A stretch of 64,000 nt of DNA from Veillonella intestinalis (GTDB lineage Bacteria; Bacillota; Negativicutes; Veillonellales; Veillonellaceae). Location of the stretch: the NCBI RefSeq assembly GCF_943193155.1, contig NZ_CALPDB010000003.1, forward strand, positions 1 to 64,000, in the 5' to 3' direction. Position 1 is the first letter of the stretch. Every line of letters starts with the position of its first letter. The notes under the pieces are model-generated. The model made no database searches. It was not told where the DNA came from and saw only the letters and a list, made by a program, of their open reading frames with translations. Below are positions 54,419 to 63,785 of the stretch, one piece after another. The position numbers were made by a program, and so were the translations under genes.

Positions 54419-55880
54419 AGCACAAATTTCCATGGTCATGAATTTAGATAAATGTATCGGCTGTCATACCTGTTCGATTACATGTAAAAATACGTGGACC
54501 AATCGTGAAGGCGCGGAATACATGTATTTTAATAATGTAGAAACAAAACCTGGCATTGGGTATCCGAAACATTGGGAAGATCAGAATCGTTGGAAAGGCG
54601 GTTGGGTGTTAAAGAATGGCAAGCTAGAGTTAGCGACAGGCTCTAAAAGCAATCGTTTGATGAAACTATTTTTCCATCCAGAGCAGCCAGAATTAAAGGA
54701 TTATTTTGAGCCTTGGACATATGACTATGAAACTTTAATTCATTCTAAGCGCAAGAATAATCAGCCTGTGGCACGACCTCGTTCTTTGATTACTAAAGAA
54801 AAAATGGAAATAGAATGGGGGCCTAACTGGGAAGACGATTTAGCCGGTGGTAGCACAGCTCGCGCTGATGTGAATTTACAGAACTTAGGACAGAATATCG
54901 CTCTTGATTTCCACGATATTTTTATGAAATATTTGCCACGTCTTTGTAATCATTGTTTGAATCCTGCTTGTGTAGCCGCTTGTCCATCAGGAGCTATTTA
55001 TAAGCGCGACGAAGATGGGGTTGTATTGATTTCACAAGATGTATGTCGTGGTTGGCGTCATTGTGTACCGGCTTGTCCGTATAAAAAGATTTATTATAAC
55101 TGGCAGACTAATAAAGCCGAAAAATGTGTGTTCTGTTATCCCCGTTTAGAAAATGGTCTGCCACAGATTTGTGCTGACACTTGTGTAGGTCGCATGCGTT
55201 ATGTAGGTGTGCTTTTATATGATTTAGATAAAGTAGCTGATGTAGCGGCTACTGAAAATCCGCAAGACATTTATGGCAATATGTTGGATGTGATTTTAGA
55301 TCCTCATGATCCAGCAGTAGTACAAATGGCACGAGAACAAGGCATTCCAGAGAATTGGCTAAAAGCGGCCAAAGAGTCGCCCGTTTATCGTTTAATTAAA
55401 GAGTGGCAAATTGCTTTACCTCTTCATGCGGAATATCGTACGGTTCCTATGGTGTGGTATGTACCGCCAATGAGCCCCATTTTACATAAACAAGCGTCGT
55501 CAGTTCATTTCCCTGAAGCAGAAGCCATGCGAATTCCGGTAGCTTACTTGGCACAATTATTGTCTGCAGGGAATGAAGCGGTAATACGCCGTGTGTTAGA
55601 TACTTTATTGGACTTACGTCGTTATATGCAACAGCGTACGCGTGGTGAAGCGACGACTGACTTTGATGAAAAATATGGGCCTCATGCTTTATATGATATG
55701 TATCGCTTACTAGGGGTTGCTAAATATAAAGACCGTTTTAGAATTCCCGCTGGGGTGAATGCTTCTCAAGAAGAAAAACGGTTACACCAAGGCGTAGGTG
55801 GTTTTAGTGACTGTGCGTTTGGCGGTTGTTCTGGCAGTACGGGAGCAGGTAGTTGTTCAGGAGGTGGTTGCCATGAGTAA
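54408..55880 (+). CDS. narH: Respiratory nitrate reductase beta subunit
   Basis: A 490-residue iron-sulfur subunit relaying electrons from NarI to NarG. Four Cys groups are visible: CIGCHTCSITCKN near the N-terminus, CNHCLNPACVAACPSG, CRGWRHCVPACPYKK (with the Trp that makes one cluster 3Fe-4S) and CVFCYPRLENGLPQICADTC. The start is TTG at 54408, 9 bases after AAGGAGG and aligned with the usual MKI opening; it overlaps narG by 11 bases. The last ~25 residues are unusually Gly/Ser/Cys-rich (GGFSDCAFGGCSG, ending GGGCHE). Confidence 0.96.
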   Translation: MKIKAQISMVMNLDKCIGCHTCSITCKNTWTNREGAEYMYFNNVETKPGIGYPKHWEDQNRWKGGWVLKNGKLELATGSKSNRLMKLFFHPEQPELKDYFEPWTYDYETLIHSKRKNNQPVARPRSLITKEKMEIEWGPNWEDDLAGGSTARADVNLQNLGQNIALDFHDIFMKYLPRLCNHCLNPACVAACPSGAIYKRDEDGVVLISQDVCRGWRHCVPACPYKKIYYNWQTNKAEKCVFCYPRLENGLPQICADTCVGRMRYVGVLLYDLDKVADVAATENPQDIYGNMLDVILDPHDPAVVQMAREQGIPENWLKAAKESPVYRLIKEWQIALPLHAEYRTVPMVWYVPPMSPILHKQASSVHFPEAEAMRIPVAYLAQLLSAGNEAVIRRVLDTLLDLRRYMQQRTRGEATTDFDEKYGPHALYDMYRLLGVAKYKDRFRIPAGVNASQEEKRLHQGVGGFSDCAFGGCSGSTGAGSCSGGGCHE

Positions 55881-56445
55881 TAGAGTGGCAGCGACTGTAG
55901 GCGTAGATGCTACACAACGAATGCAGACTGAGCAGGACGTATTACAAGTTTGTGCGTATTTGTTGAGTTATCCTAGCGAAGCTTGGTGGAGTTCGCTCCA
56001 TGAAGTAGAAACTATATTGGCCGCTTGGGCTGAGGGGCCTATAAAAGATAGCTTAGGATCTGTTGTAGAATACATTATGAGTCAAACTCAGCGTGAGTAT
56101 GAGGATGAATATGTGCGAGTGTTTGATTTTAGTGGTAACACTAATATGTATTTAACGTCGTATGATGCGACTAATGCAGAAGAACAAGCGGCAGAATTAT
56201 TAGTATTTAAAGAGTTTTATCAAAAACATGGTTTTGATGTGGCTAGAGAGCTACCAGATTATGTGCCTGCTTTATTAGAACTTTGTAGTACTTTACAAGC
56301 TGATGAAGCTTTGCCGATCTTAACGTATAGCCGAGAGGGGTTAACAGTATTGCGGCAGCGATTAATCGATAGCCAACAAGTACAAGCCTTTGTTTTAGAT
56401 GTGATTTTACAAATTATTGAACGTTGGGAGGGGGCTACACGATGA
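55873..56445 (+). CDS. narJ: Nitrate reductase assembly chaperone NarJ
   Basis: A 190-residue TorD/NarJ-family chaperone that holds NarG during cofactor insertion. Features are QVCAYLLSYPSEAWW near residues 23-37 and YEDEYVRVFDFSGNTNMYLTSYD (about 75-97), typical of NarJ. The ATG at 55873 lies behind AGGAGGTGG and overlaps the end of narH, giving coupling; the longer frame to 55798 is narH sequence in another frame. Confidence 0.92.
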   Translation: MSNRVAATVGVDATQRMQTEQDVLQVCAYLLSYPSEAWWSSLHEVETILAAWAEGPIKDSLGSVVEYIMSQTQREYEDEYVRVFDFSGNTNMYLTSYDATNAEEQAAELLVFKEFYQKHGFDVARELPDYVPALLELCSTLQADEALPILTYSREGLTVLRQRLIDSQQVQAFVLDVILQIIERWEGATR

Positions 56446-57104
56446 GTGAATTTGTATGGGTCGCCTTACCGTATATAGCGTTTACCTTTTTGGTGATTGG
56501 ATCGGCGGTGCGCTATACGGTATCGGAGCGCAATTGGACTACTAAGTCGAGTCAATTTTTGGAGAAAAAACAGTTACGTATAGCGGGCCCTTTGTTCCAT
56601 TTTGCACTACTATTGGTTTTCTTTGGTCATGTTGGTGGTATTTTGGTGCCTCAAGAAGTGACTGAAAAGGTAGGTGTAGATGAACATCTTTATCATGCAG
56701 GGGCATTGTACATTGGAGGACTAGCTGGTATCTTATTAGTTGTTGGTTTTCTTCTTCTTATGAAACGACGTTTTGGTACTTCTTATATGAAGGTCAATAC
56801 ATCGTCCATGGATGTGTGGCTCTTTGCATTTTTAGGTATTACTATTTTGACGGGCTTTTTAGGGACTATGATGAATGCAGATGGGGCGTTTAATTATCGT
56901 GCGTATATTGGACCTTGGTTTCGTAGTTTATTAATTTTGCAACCACAACCAGAATTAATGGTGAATATTCCTCCTATTTTTAAGGCTCATATGCTATCTT
57001 GGATGATTGTATGTATTATTTTTCCGTTTAGCCGATTAGTTCATTGTTTGAGTTTTCCCTTCCGTTATTTGAATCGTAGTGCTATTGTATATCGGAAGCA
57101 TTGA
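56442..57104 (+). CDS. narI: Respiratory nitrate reductase gamma subunit
   Basis: A 220-residue cytochrome b membrane anchor with five spans that oxidises menaquinol and sends electrons to NarH. Haem-ligand histidines fit FHFALLLVFFGHVGG (first pair) and KAHMLSWMIVCIIFPFSRLVH (second pair). The ATG overlaps the narJ stop (ATGA) and GGGAGG lies upstream. Last gene of the operon; a terminator follows 150 bases later. Confidence 0.94.
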   Translation: MSEFVWVALPYIAFTFLVIGSAVRYTVSERNWTTKSSQFLEKKQLRIAGPLFHFALLLVFFGHVGGILVPQEVTEKVGVDEHLYHAGALYIGGLAGILLVVGFLLLMKRRFGTSYMKVNTSSMDVWLFAFLGITILTGFLGTMMNADGAFNYRAYIGPWFRSLLILQPQPELMVNIPPIFKAHMLSWMIVCIIFPFSRLVHCLSFPFRYLNRSAIVYRKH

Positions 57105-57254
57105 GTGCGTAGGTTTGTGTAGTTTGATATAGATTAAGACAGTTTTATATACTTTTAATAGTGAAATATTAAATCAAGTAAAAAGTAATTAATGAGTGCT
57201 ATACGCTTGCTATTGAGAGTATAGTATTGATATATTTAATTAATTTATACTTTT

Positions 57255-57292
57255 ATAGGGTTTCATAACTTTTAGTTGTGAAACCCTATTTT
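57255..57292 (+). terminator. Terminator of the nar operon
   Basis: A 15-bp stem (57255-57269 with 57275-57289, one G-T pair) followed by TTTTTTC. Confidence 0.85.
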
Positions 57293-57825
57293 TTCATTAG
57301 AAATTAATGATGAAAAAGAAGAATTGCCTATATCAATTGCGTATAGGTGTCTGTAAAACGTCAAAAAAATGAAGTGGAGAGGCTTTTTTTTGATTTGTAT
57401 AGCGTCAAAAAAGAGCAAATAAATTATATTATTGGTAATAATTATCATTTAGTTAATTAAGGAAATTCGATTAGATATTTCTAGCTATGGAATTAAAATT
57501 TAAATTTTGTGGAATTCAATACTATGGAGATGGCAAATTATTGTATAGTATGTGCAGAAAAAACGTATGTATATGGTATGAGGAAATGCAATTATATACA
57601 GGCATATAATAGAAAAGCTATGTGGCAAACGGTTGTGTATTGATTGCATAGTATTGCGCTTTATGGAGGTGTATATTTGCTGAATATTAATGCATAAAAT
57701 GGATGAAAAAGGTGGCTTTTAACTAGCGTATGTGCGCTAGAGGTATAGATATTGTCATCAATCTTTTGATTTTGCGAAAAATTCTCATTAGACATAAATA
57801 CTTGATTAAACTGCATAGGACTTGT
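57293..57825. other. Long intergenic stretch before the fumarase genes
   Basis: About 530 AT-rich bases. A near-repeat of GTCAAAAAA occurs at about 57360 and 57404, and a small CTAGCG/CGCTAG hairpin at 57723-57740. One 40-codon frame (57487-57609) lacks a ribosome binding site. I see no convincing gene or known RNA. Confidence 0.4.
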
Positions 57826-57854
57826 TTGAAAGGCCTTGTCATGTGTGCTATGAT
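57826..57854 (+). promoter_or_regulatory. Promoter of the fumarase operon
   Basis: TTGAAA (57826-57831), 17-bp spacer, TATGAT (57849-57854). The start would fall near 57861, leaving a short leader of about 36 nt. Confidence 0.75.
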
Positions 57855-57896
57855 TAAGTCATCAGAAAACTCGTTTTAAGTTGAGGAGGGATTACT

Positions 57897-58739
57897 TTGC
57901 GTACTATCGATGTAGCAAAAGTGACGGAAACAGTAGCCCAAATGTGTAAAAATGCGGCTTACTATTTACCACAAGATGTATATGAAGGCTTAAAAGCAGG
58001 TCGTGAAACAGAAAAATCTCCAGTAGGTTGTGTTGTATTAGACCAAATCATTAAAAATGCTGAAATTGCTCGTGAAGAAGATCGTCCAATTTGCCAAGAT
58101 ACTGGTTACACTATCGTATTCTTAGAAGTTGGTCAAGATGTACACTTCGAAGGTGGCAATTTAGAAGATGCTATTCAAGAAGGGGTAGCTAAAGGCTATG
58201 TAGAAGGTTACTTACGTAAATCTGTAGTTGCAGAACCTTTATTCAACCGTAAAAACACTGGTAACAATACTCCTTGTATCATTTATACTCGTATTGTTCC
58301 TGGCGATAAAGTTAAAATTGACATGGAACTTAAAGGTTTCGGTTCTGAAAATAAATCTGGCGTAAAAATGCTTGTACCAGCTGATGGTGTTGAAGGCGTT
58401 AAAAATGCTGTTATGGAAATTGTTAAAAAAGCAGGTCCTAACCCTTGCCCTCCAATGGTACTTGGTGTTGGTATCGGCGGTACTATGGACTATGCAGCAT
58501 TGCTTTCCAAAAAAGCATTACTTCGTTCCACTAAAAAACGTAATGATATGCCAGAATACGCTAAATTAGAAGAAGAACTATTAGAAATGGTTAACAAAAC
58601 TGGCATTGGACCTCAGCTTGGTGGTACCACTACAGCGTTAGCAGTTAATATCGAATGGGCTGCTACTCATATTGCTGGTCTTCCTGTAGCCGTGACAATT
58701 TGCTGCCATGCAAGCCGTCATGCTGAAGAAATTATTTAA
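57897..58739 (+). CDS. Class I fumarate hydratase alpha subunit
   Basis: A 280-residue iron-sulfur subunit that, with the next gene, interconverts fumarate and malate. Three cluster cysteines are visible in ICQDTGYTI, NNTPCIIYTRIVPGD and GPNPCPPMVLGVGIGGT. It corresponds to the N-terminal part of one-chain FumA/FumB and to TtdA of tartrate dehydratase; fumarase is preferred because this step is central to propionate-forming or succinate metabolism. The start is a TTG at 57897, set by GAGGAGG 7 bases upstream. Codon use appears strongly biased, suggesting high expression. Confidence 0.9.
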   Translation: MRTIDVAKVTETVAQMCKNAAYYLPQDVYEGLKAGRETEKSPVGCVVLDQIIKNAEIAREEDRPICQDTGYTIVFLEVGQDVHFEGGNLEDAIQEGVAKGYVEGYLRKSVVAEPLFNRKNTGNNTPCIIYTRIVPGDKVKIDMELKGFGSENKSGVKMLVPADGVEGVKNAVMEIVKKAGPNPCPPMVLGVGIGGTMDYAALLSKKALLRSTKKRNDMPEYAKLEEELLEMVNKTGIGPQLGGTTTALAVNIEWAATHIAGLPVAVTICCHASRHAEEII

Positions 58740-58756
58740 TAAGGAGGAAGATTGAA

Positions 58757-59317
58757 ATGGCTGAAACTAAACGTATCACCACACCTTTAACAGAAGAAGT
58801 ATCCAGAACTCTTAAAGCTGGCGACAGCGTATTGATTACTGGTAAAATTTATAGCGCTCGTGATGCTGCTCATAAAGTAATGACAGAAGCATTAGCTCGC
58901 GGCGAAGAATTGCCAATTGATTGGCATGATAAAATTGTATATTATCTTGGACCATCCCCAGCAAAACCTGGTGATCCAATCGGTGCGGCAGGTCCTACAA
59001 CATCTGGTCGTATGGATGCTTACACACCAACTATGCTTAATCAAGGTATCAAAGGTATGATTGGTAAAGGGTCTCGCTCTAAAGAAGTAGTTGATTCCAT
59101 GAAGAAAAACGGCGTAACTTACTTTGCTGCTGTTGGTGGTGCTGCTTCCTTAATCGCAAAATCTATTAAAAATTATGAAGTTATCGCTTATGGTGATTTA
59201 GGTCCAGAAGCATTAGCAGAATTAACAGTTGAAGACTTCCCTTGCATCGTAGTAATCGATAGCGAAGGTAATGACTTCTACAAACTTGGTCAAGAACCAT
59301 ATCGTCAAGAAGACTAA
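58757..59317 (+). CDS. Class I fumarate hydratase beta subunit
   Basis: A 186-residue subunit equal to the C-terminal domain of FumA/TtdB. Family motifs are YYLGPSPAKPGDPIGAAGPTTSGRMDAY (in parts, about residues 62-89) and GMIGKGSRSKEV (about 99-110). It completes the active site around the cluster of the alpha subunit. AAGGAGGAA precedes the ATG, 17 bases after the alpha stop. A terminator lies 118 bases downstream. Confidence 0.9.
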   Translation: MAETKRITTPLTEEVSRTLKAGDSVLITGKIYSARDAAHKVMTEALARGEELPIDWHDKIVYYLGPSPAKPGDPIGAAGPTTSGRMDAYTPTMLNQGIKGMIGKGSRSKEVVDSMKKNGVTYFAAVGGAASLIAKSIKNYEVIAYGDLGPEALAELTVEDFPCIVVIDSEGNDFYKLGQEPYRQED

Positions 59318-59435
59318 TTATGTCTAACATATCAACCCTAACTATTTGTATGGGCAACAGTAGTTGGTCTTGATATAGACGTCATTTAGAAACACTAAGG
59401 CATTCCAACAAATGCTAGTTATACCAAACAAACGT

Positions 59436-59464
59436 AAAACACGGCTTATATAAGCCGTGTTTTT
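59436..59464 (+). terminator. Terminator of the fumarase operon
   Basis: Stem AAAACACGGC/GCCGTGTTTT with an 8-nt AT loop (59436-59463), then TTGTT. Confidence 0.87.
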
Positions 59465-59614
59465 GTTATATATAATACATAATATAGTCAAAGGCGCTGC
59501 GCTTATATAGAGTCAACACTTTTATGCTTTAAAATAGCTAGTTATAACAAAATATCATAATCGATACCCCTATATTGACAATAGTTCTCGGGACATATAT
59601 AATGAATATATAGA

Positions 59615-59640
59615 AACATATGAATAATTGTTCATATGTT
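59615..59640. promoter_or_regulatory. ArsR/SmtB-type operator candidate upstream of the metal ATPase
   Basis: A perfect 10-bp inverted repeat AACATATGAA-N6-TTCATATGTT (59615-59624 with 59631-59640). The ATATGAA-N6-TTCATAT pattern resembles operators of ArsR/SmtB metal sensors. It lies 106 bases before the ATPase gene. No sensor gene is in the window. The rest of 59318-59745 shows nothing further. Confidence 0.6.
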
Positions 59641-59745
59641 ATTGCGATAGATACGAATATATAAATTTTAAACTCGCAAGTATAGGTTATTTATAATGTA
59701 TGTATTACATCATTTTAGTATCTGCAGACACACAAGGAGTCAACG

Positions 59746-61842
59746 ATGGAACGAATCTTATTACTTAAGAATTTAACATGTGCGAACTGTGCCGCTAAAA
59801 TCGAGGACCGTATTAAGGGATTAGAAACAGTTAGTGACGCCTCTTTTTCTATTGGTACGCAGCAATTGCGAATTACTTCTACGATACCAGATACATCGGC
59901 TTTAATCTCAGAAATCCAAACGATTTGTGATGCCATTGAAGAAGGTGTAGAAGTACAAGTATATCAACGAAAAGCTAAAGGCGCTCATGATCACGATCAT
60001 GACCATGCTCATGGCGGTGGCCTTATAGCCATTATTGTGGGTATTATAGTGATGTTAGTAGATGTGTTTGTAGAAGGTATTCCTAAAAATATTGAATTAG
60101 CTATGCTATTAGCTACCTATTTATTATTAGGTTGGGGCGTTTTGTGGAATGCTATTAAAAATATTGGCTCTGGTCAAATTTTTGATGAGAATTTCTTAAT
60201 GAGTGTGGCTACTTTGGGGGCATTGATTATTGGGGAGACCCCAGAAGCCGTTGGGGTTATGCTATTTTATCGTATTGGCACTTATTTTGAGGAAAAAGCG
60301 ACAGAACGAAGCCGCTCTGCCATAATGGAAGCTATTGATATGCGTCCTGAACAAGTTCGTGTAGTTGATCCACACGGTCATACCGGCTTAGTCAGTCCAG
60401 AAGATGTACAGATTGGGCAGACTATTGAAGTATTAGCGGGTGAGCGCATTCCTTTAGATGGCACTATCATAGAAGGGGCAACGCGTATTGATACAGCGCC
60501 GGTAACTGGTGAACCAGTTCCTGTACAAGCAGGCCCTGGTACAGAAATTTTATCAGGCTGTATTAATCAGAGCGGTCGTATTTTGATGCGTGTTGATAAA
60601 GAATTAAAAGATTCTATGGTAACACGGATTTTAGATGCTGTAGAGAATGCGGCGGCTACAAAGCCTCGATTAGATCGTTTCATTACACGCTTTGCCCGTG
60701 TGTATACGCCTATTGTGGTAGTTTTAGCTATATTAGTTGCTGTAGTACCATCGTTAATTACAGGGAATTGGTCGTACTGGATATATACGGCTCTTACCTT
60801 TTTGGTAATTAGTTGTCCATGTGCTCTCGTATTGAGTGTTCCTTTAGCTTTTTTCTCTGGTATTGGTCGTGGCTCCCGTGTAGGCATCTTGTTTAAAGGT
60901 GGTTTGTCCATGGAAGCAATTGCTAAGGTAAAAGCGGTAGCAATGGATAAAACGGGTACGATTACTACCGGTGAATTTGCTGTTCAGGCTGTTCATAGTG
61001 CTGATGGATTCGATGAATTGTCGGTGTTAAGTCATGCAGCTGCTTTGGAAGTGCGTTCGACACATCCCGTAGCTGTAAGTATTGCCAATGAAGCCAAAAA
61101 ACGTAATATGTTTATTGCCAGTGTGGATGAGTTAGCTGAATTATCCGGTCGTGGTATGACAGGGATTGTCAAAGGTGACACTGTAGCTGTGGGCAATCGT
61201 CGTTTAATGGATGAACTTAATATTTCAGGATATCCAACTGAGTCTACTACCTATGGCAGTGAAGTACTAATCGCAATTAATGGCCAATATGCAGGAGCTA
61301 TTTTAATTTCAGATAAATTAAAAGCAGATACAAAAGAGGCTATTTTAGAATTAACCAAACGTGGTCTAAAAACGATTATGTTGACTGGGGATACTAAAGC
61401 TGGTGCTGATTATATGGCTAAAGAAGCAGGTATTAGTGCCGTGCGAGCTGAGTTGTTGCCAGTGGATAAATTAAGTGTTATGCAAGAGCTTCGTCAAGAA
61501 TATGGATCTACTATGTTTGTAGGCGATGGCATTAATGATGCGCCTGTACTAGCTGGAGCTGATGTGGGCGGTGCTATGGGAAGTGGCGCCGATGCAGCGA
61601 TTGAAGCGGCTGATGTTGTGTATATGCGTCCTAGCATTAGTTCAGTAGTAGAATCTTTTAGAATTGCTAAGAATACAATTTCCATTGCCTGGCAGAATGT
61701 AGCAGTTGCCTTAGGTATCAAGGTGCTCGTTATGATTCTTGGGCTTTTTGGCTATGCTAATATGTGGGTAGCAGTATTTGCTGACACTGGTGTTTCCATA
61801 CTTTGTATTTTAAACTCCGTTCGAATTTTGTATAAAAAGTAA
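59746..61842 (+). CDS. Heavy-metal P-type ATPase (Zn/Cd/Co type)
   Basis: A 698-residue P1B ATPase that exports divalent metal. It has an N-terminal heavy-metal domain with CANCAAK (residues 13-19), a His/Asp-rich stretch HDHDHDHAHGG (about 82-92), the transmembrane metal motif SCPCAL (about 354-359), phosphorylation site DKTGT (about 401-405), the THPVAV histidine-proline motif and the hinge GDGINDAP. CPC together with the His-rich segment favours zinc or cadmium over copper, as in ZntA/CadA. ACAAGGAG precedes the ATG. An ArsR-type operator candidate lies upstream. Confidence 0.92.
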   Translation: MERILLLKNLTCANCAAKIEDRIKGLETVSDASFSIGTQQLRITSTIPDTSALISEIQTICDAIEEGVEVQVYQRKAKGAHDHDHDHAHGGGLIAIIVGIIVMLVDVFVEGIPKNIELAMLLATYLLLGWGVLWNAIKNIGSGQIFDENFLMSVATLGALIIGETPEAVGVMLFYRIGTYFEEKATERSRSAIMEAIDMRPEQVRVVDPHGHTGLVSPEDVQIGQTIEVLAGERIPLDGTIIEGATRIDTAPVTGEPVPVQAGPGTEILSGCINQSGRILMRVDKELKDSMVTRILDAVENAAATKPRLDRFITRFARVYTPIVVVLAILVAVVPSLITGNWSYWIYTALTFLVISCPCALVLSVPLAFFSGIGRGSRVGILFKGGLSMEAIAKVKAVAMDKTGTITTGEFAVQAVHSADGFDELSVLSHAAALEVRSTHPVAVSIANEAKKRNMFIASVDELAELSGRGMTGIVKGDTVAVGNRRLMDELNISGYPTESTTYGSEVLIAINGQYAGAILISDKLKADTKEAILELTKRGLKTIMLTGDTKAGADYMAKEAGISAVRAELLPVDKLSVMQELRQEYGSTMFVGDGINDAPVLAGADVGGAMGSGADAAIEAADVVYMRPSISSVVESFRIAKNTISIAWQNVAVALGIKVLVMILGLFGYANMWVAVFADTGVSILCILNSVRILYKK

Positions 61843-61902
61843 ACACTAGCTTGGACGTTAATATAGGGTAAGATTTTTACTTATTGTTTCGTTCATGCGA
61901 TT

Positions 61903-61956
61903 AAATCGCTCTTAGGAAAAGATAATGTCTGTTAAAGCACCTAAGAGCGATTTTTT
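61903..61956 (+). terminator. Terminator after the metal ATPase gene
   Basis: A perfect 14-bp stem (61903-61916 with 61940-61953) followed by T-run to 61956. Confidence 0.88.
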
Positions 61957-62041
61957 ATGGCCGTTTCACTGATTCTATACTTGACGAATGCTATGTTGGT
62001 TGGATATGATGAAGTATAAGCTAATGAATGGGAGGTGGCGT

Positions 62042-62995
62042 ATGCTCACGGTATACAAACATGAAGACGGCGAGCTTATATCAGATACAACCGTAGCTGA
62101 TGCAACAAAGGGCTCGTGGATTAACTTGGTGAATCCTGACCCCGATGAGCTGGCGCTTGTCAATATTATGACGGAAATCCCTACGGACGTTTTGAAAACA
62201 GCGTTGGATATGGAAGAACGTTCGCACGTGGAAATAGAAGAAAACTATATTTTTGTCGTTATTAACATTCCTGCTTTGCGGGGGAGCGACAGTTACGATA
62301 CAGTTCCGTTAGGTATCTTTTTAACACCTGATTTCTTTATTACCGTTTGTTTAGAAGAGTCAGAAGTAATGTATCCCTTCTTAAATAATCAGGTAGCTAC
62401 ATTTTATACATTTAAGAAAACGCGATTTTTATTTCAAATTATGTATCGTACAGCTACATTGTTCTTACGATACTTGCAACAAATTAATCGTCGTACCGAT
62501 GATATTGAAATCCAATTGCGTCATACCACTAAAAATAAAGACTTTTTCCAATTGTTAGAATTACAGAAGTCCATGACCTATTTTACATCGGCATTAAAAA
62601 CGAATGGTACTGTAATGGAGCGAATTTTGCGTATTCGCAGTCATGAAGATGTGCGTCATTTGCTTAAAATGTACGAAGAAGACGAGGATTTGCTAGAAGA
62701 CGTTATTATTGAAAATAAGCAGGCTATTGAAATGGTTGAAATGTACTCAAATATTCTAATGAACATGATGAATGCATTCACCTCTATTATTTCTAATAAT
62801 CTAAACATGGTTATGAAATTATTGGCGGCGGTAACGATTATTTTGGCGGTACCAACATTAATCTTTAGCTTGTGGGGCATTAATGTACCAGTGCCGTTTG
62901 AGGGCTTTGGTGATGGCTTTTCCTTTGTTATTGGCATTGCTTTGATTGCTACCTTTGTAGCAGGCATTTTGCTTTGGAAAAATGATTTCTTATAG
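62042..62995 (+). CDS. CorA-like divalent cation transporter with GIN motif
   Basis: A 317-residue member of the two-transmembrane GxN family. The N-terminal cytoplasmic domain and long helix (about residues 130-245) precede two C-terminal membrane segments. The signature loop reads LWGINVPVPF, where CorA magnesium channels have YGMN. GIN is known from ZntB-type zinc transporters, so zinc as well as magnesium is possible, notably beside a Zn/Cd ATPase. The ATG at 62042 has GGGAGGTGG upstream; an earlier ATG at 61988 lacks a site. It has its own upstream and downstream terminators. Confidence 0.87.
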   Translation: MLTVYKHEDGELISDTTVADATKGSWINLVNPDPDELALVNIMTEIPTDVLKTALDMEERSHVEIEENYIFVVINIPALRGSDSYDTVPLGIFLTPDFFITVCLEESEVMYPFLNNQVATFYTFKKTRFLFQIMYRTATLFLRYLQQINRRTDDIEIQLRHTTKNKDFFQLLELQKSMTYFTSALKTNGTVMERILRIRSHEDVRHLLKMYEEDEDLLEDVIIENKQAIEMVEMYSNILMNMMNAFTSIISNNLNMVMKLLAAVTIILAVPTLIFSLWGINVPVPFEGFGDGFSFVIGIALIATFVAGILLWKNDFL

Positions 62996-63018
62996 TACAT
63001 AGTAAATAGTTATAGAGC

Positions 63019-63056
63019 ATCTACGCTTTAATAGAGTATTAAAGCGTAGATTTTTT
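63019..63056 (+). terminator. Terminator after the CorA-like gene
   Basis: A perfect 14-bp stem (63019-63032 with 63038-63051) followed by TTTTT. Confidence 0.92.
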
Positions 63057-63173
63057 ATTATTAAAAAGTATGGATTATATAGTATAATAAGAAATATACG
63101 ATATATTTCGATATATTGTTTTTTAGTTATAAGTATGTATTAGATAAGACTGTTACGTTTTGGGAGGAACAAT

Positions 63174-63728
63174 ATGAAAAAGACATGGCTCATTGTTATT
63201 GCTGTTATTGCGGTAGTCGCAGTGTGGTTAGTAAGTGGATATAATGGTTTAGTACAAATGGATGAAACCGTAAATAATCAGTTAGCCCAAGTACAAACGC
63301 AATTGCAACGTCGTAATGACTTGATTCCAAATTTAGTAAGTACCGTTAAGGGGTATGCAGCTCATGAACAAGAAGCTATTAATGCAGTTTCTGATGCGCG
63401 TGCTAAACTAGGTGGTGCTCGCACAGTAGAAGATATGTCAAAAGCAGATGGAGAATTATCCAGTGCATTAAGTCGTTTGCTTATGATTACGGAAAATTAT
63501 CCAAATCTTAAAGCGGATCAGAATTTCAGAGCGTTACAAGATGAATTAGCTGGTACTGAAAACCGGATTGCTGTTGCTCGTAAGGATTATAATGATGTTG
63601 TGCGTGGCTATAATGCAAAGGTTCGCACATTCCCAACATCCATTTATGCAGGCATGCTTGGGTTCCAACAAAAAGCATATTTCCAAGCTGATGAAAGTGC
63701 GCAAGCAGCGCCTAAAGTATCCTTTTAA
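63174..63728 (+). CDS. LemA family protein
   Basis: A 184-residue protein with one N-terminal membrane segment (WLIVIAVIAVVAVWLVSG) and a helical domain containing NQLAQVQTQLQRRNDLIPNL and STVKGYAAHEQEAI, diagnostic of LemA. The family is often encoded next to TPM-domain proteins, as here, but its biochemical role is unsettled. TGGGAGGA precedes the ATG. The next gene starts 57 bases later, probably in the same operon. Confidence 0.93.
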   Translation: MKKTWLIVIAVIAVVAVWLVSGYNGLVQMDETVNNQLAQVQTQLQRRNDLIPNLVSTVKGYAAHEQEAINAVSDARAKLGGARTVEDMSKADGELSSALSRLLMITENYPNLKADQNFRALQDELAGTENRIAVARKDYNDVVRGYNAKVRTFPTSIYAGMLGFQQKAYFQADESAQAAPKVSF

Positions 63729-63785
63729 TGAGGTAGTAAAAGCGAATAGTTTTACTTAGGCGTTTCATATAGTTAGGAGGCTAGC

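Noticed and set aside
57487-57609. 40-codon frame between narI and the fumarase genes
   Set aside because: It starts with ATG but lacks a ribosome binding site at a usable distance and shows no family resemblance.
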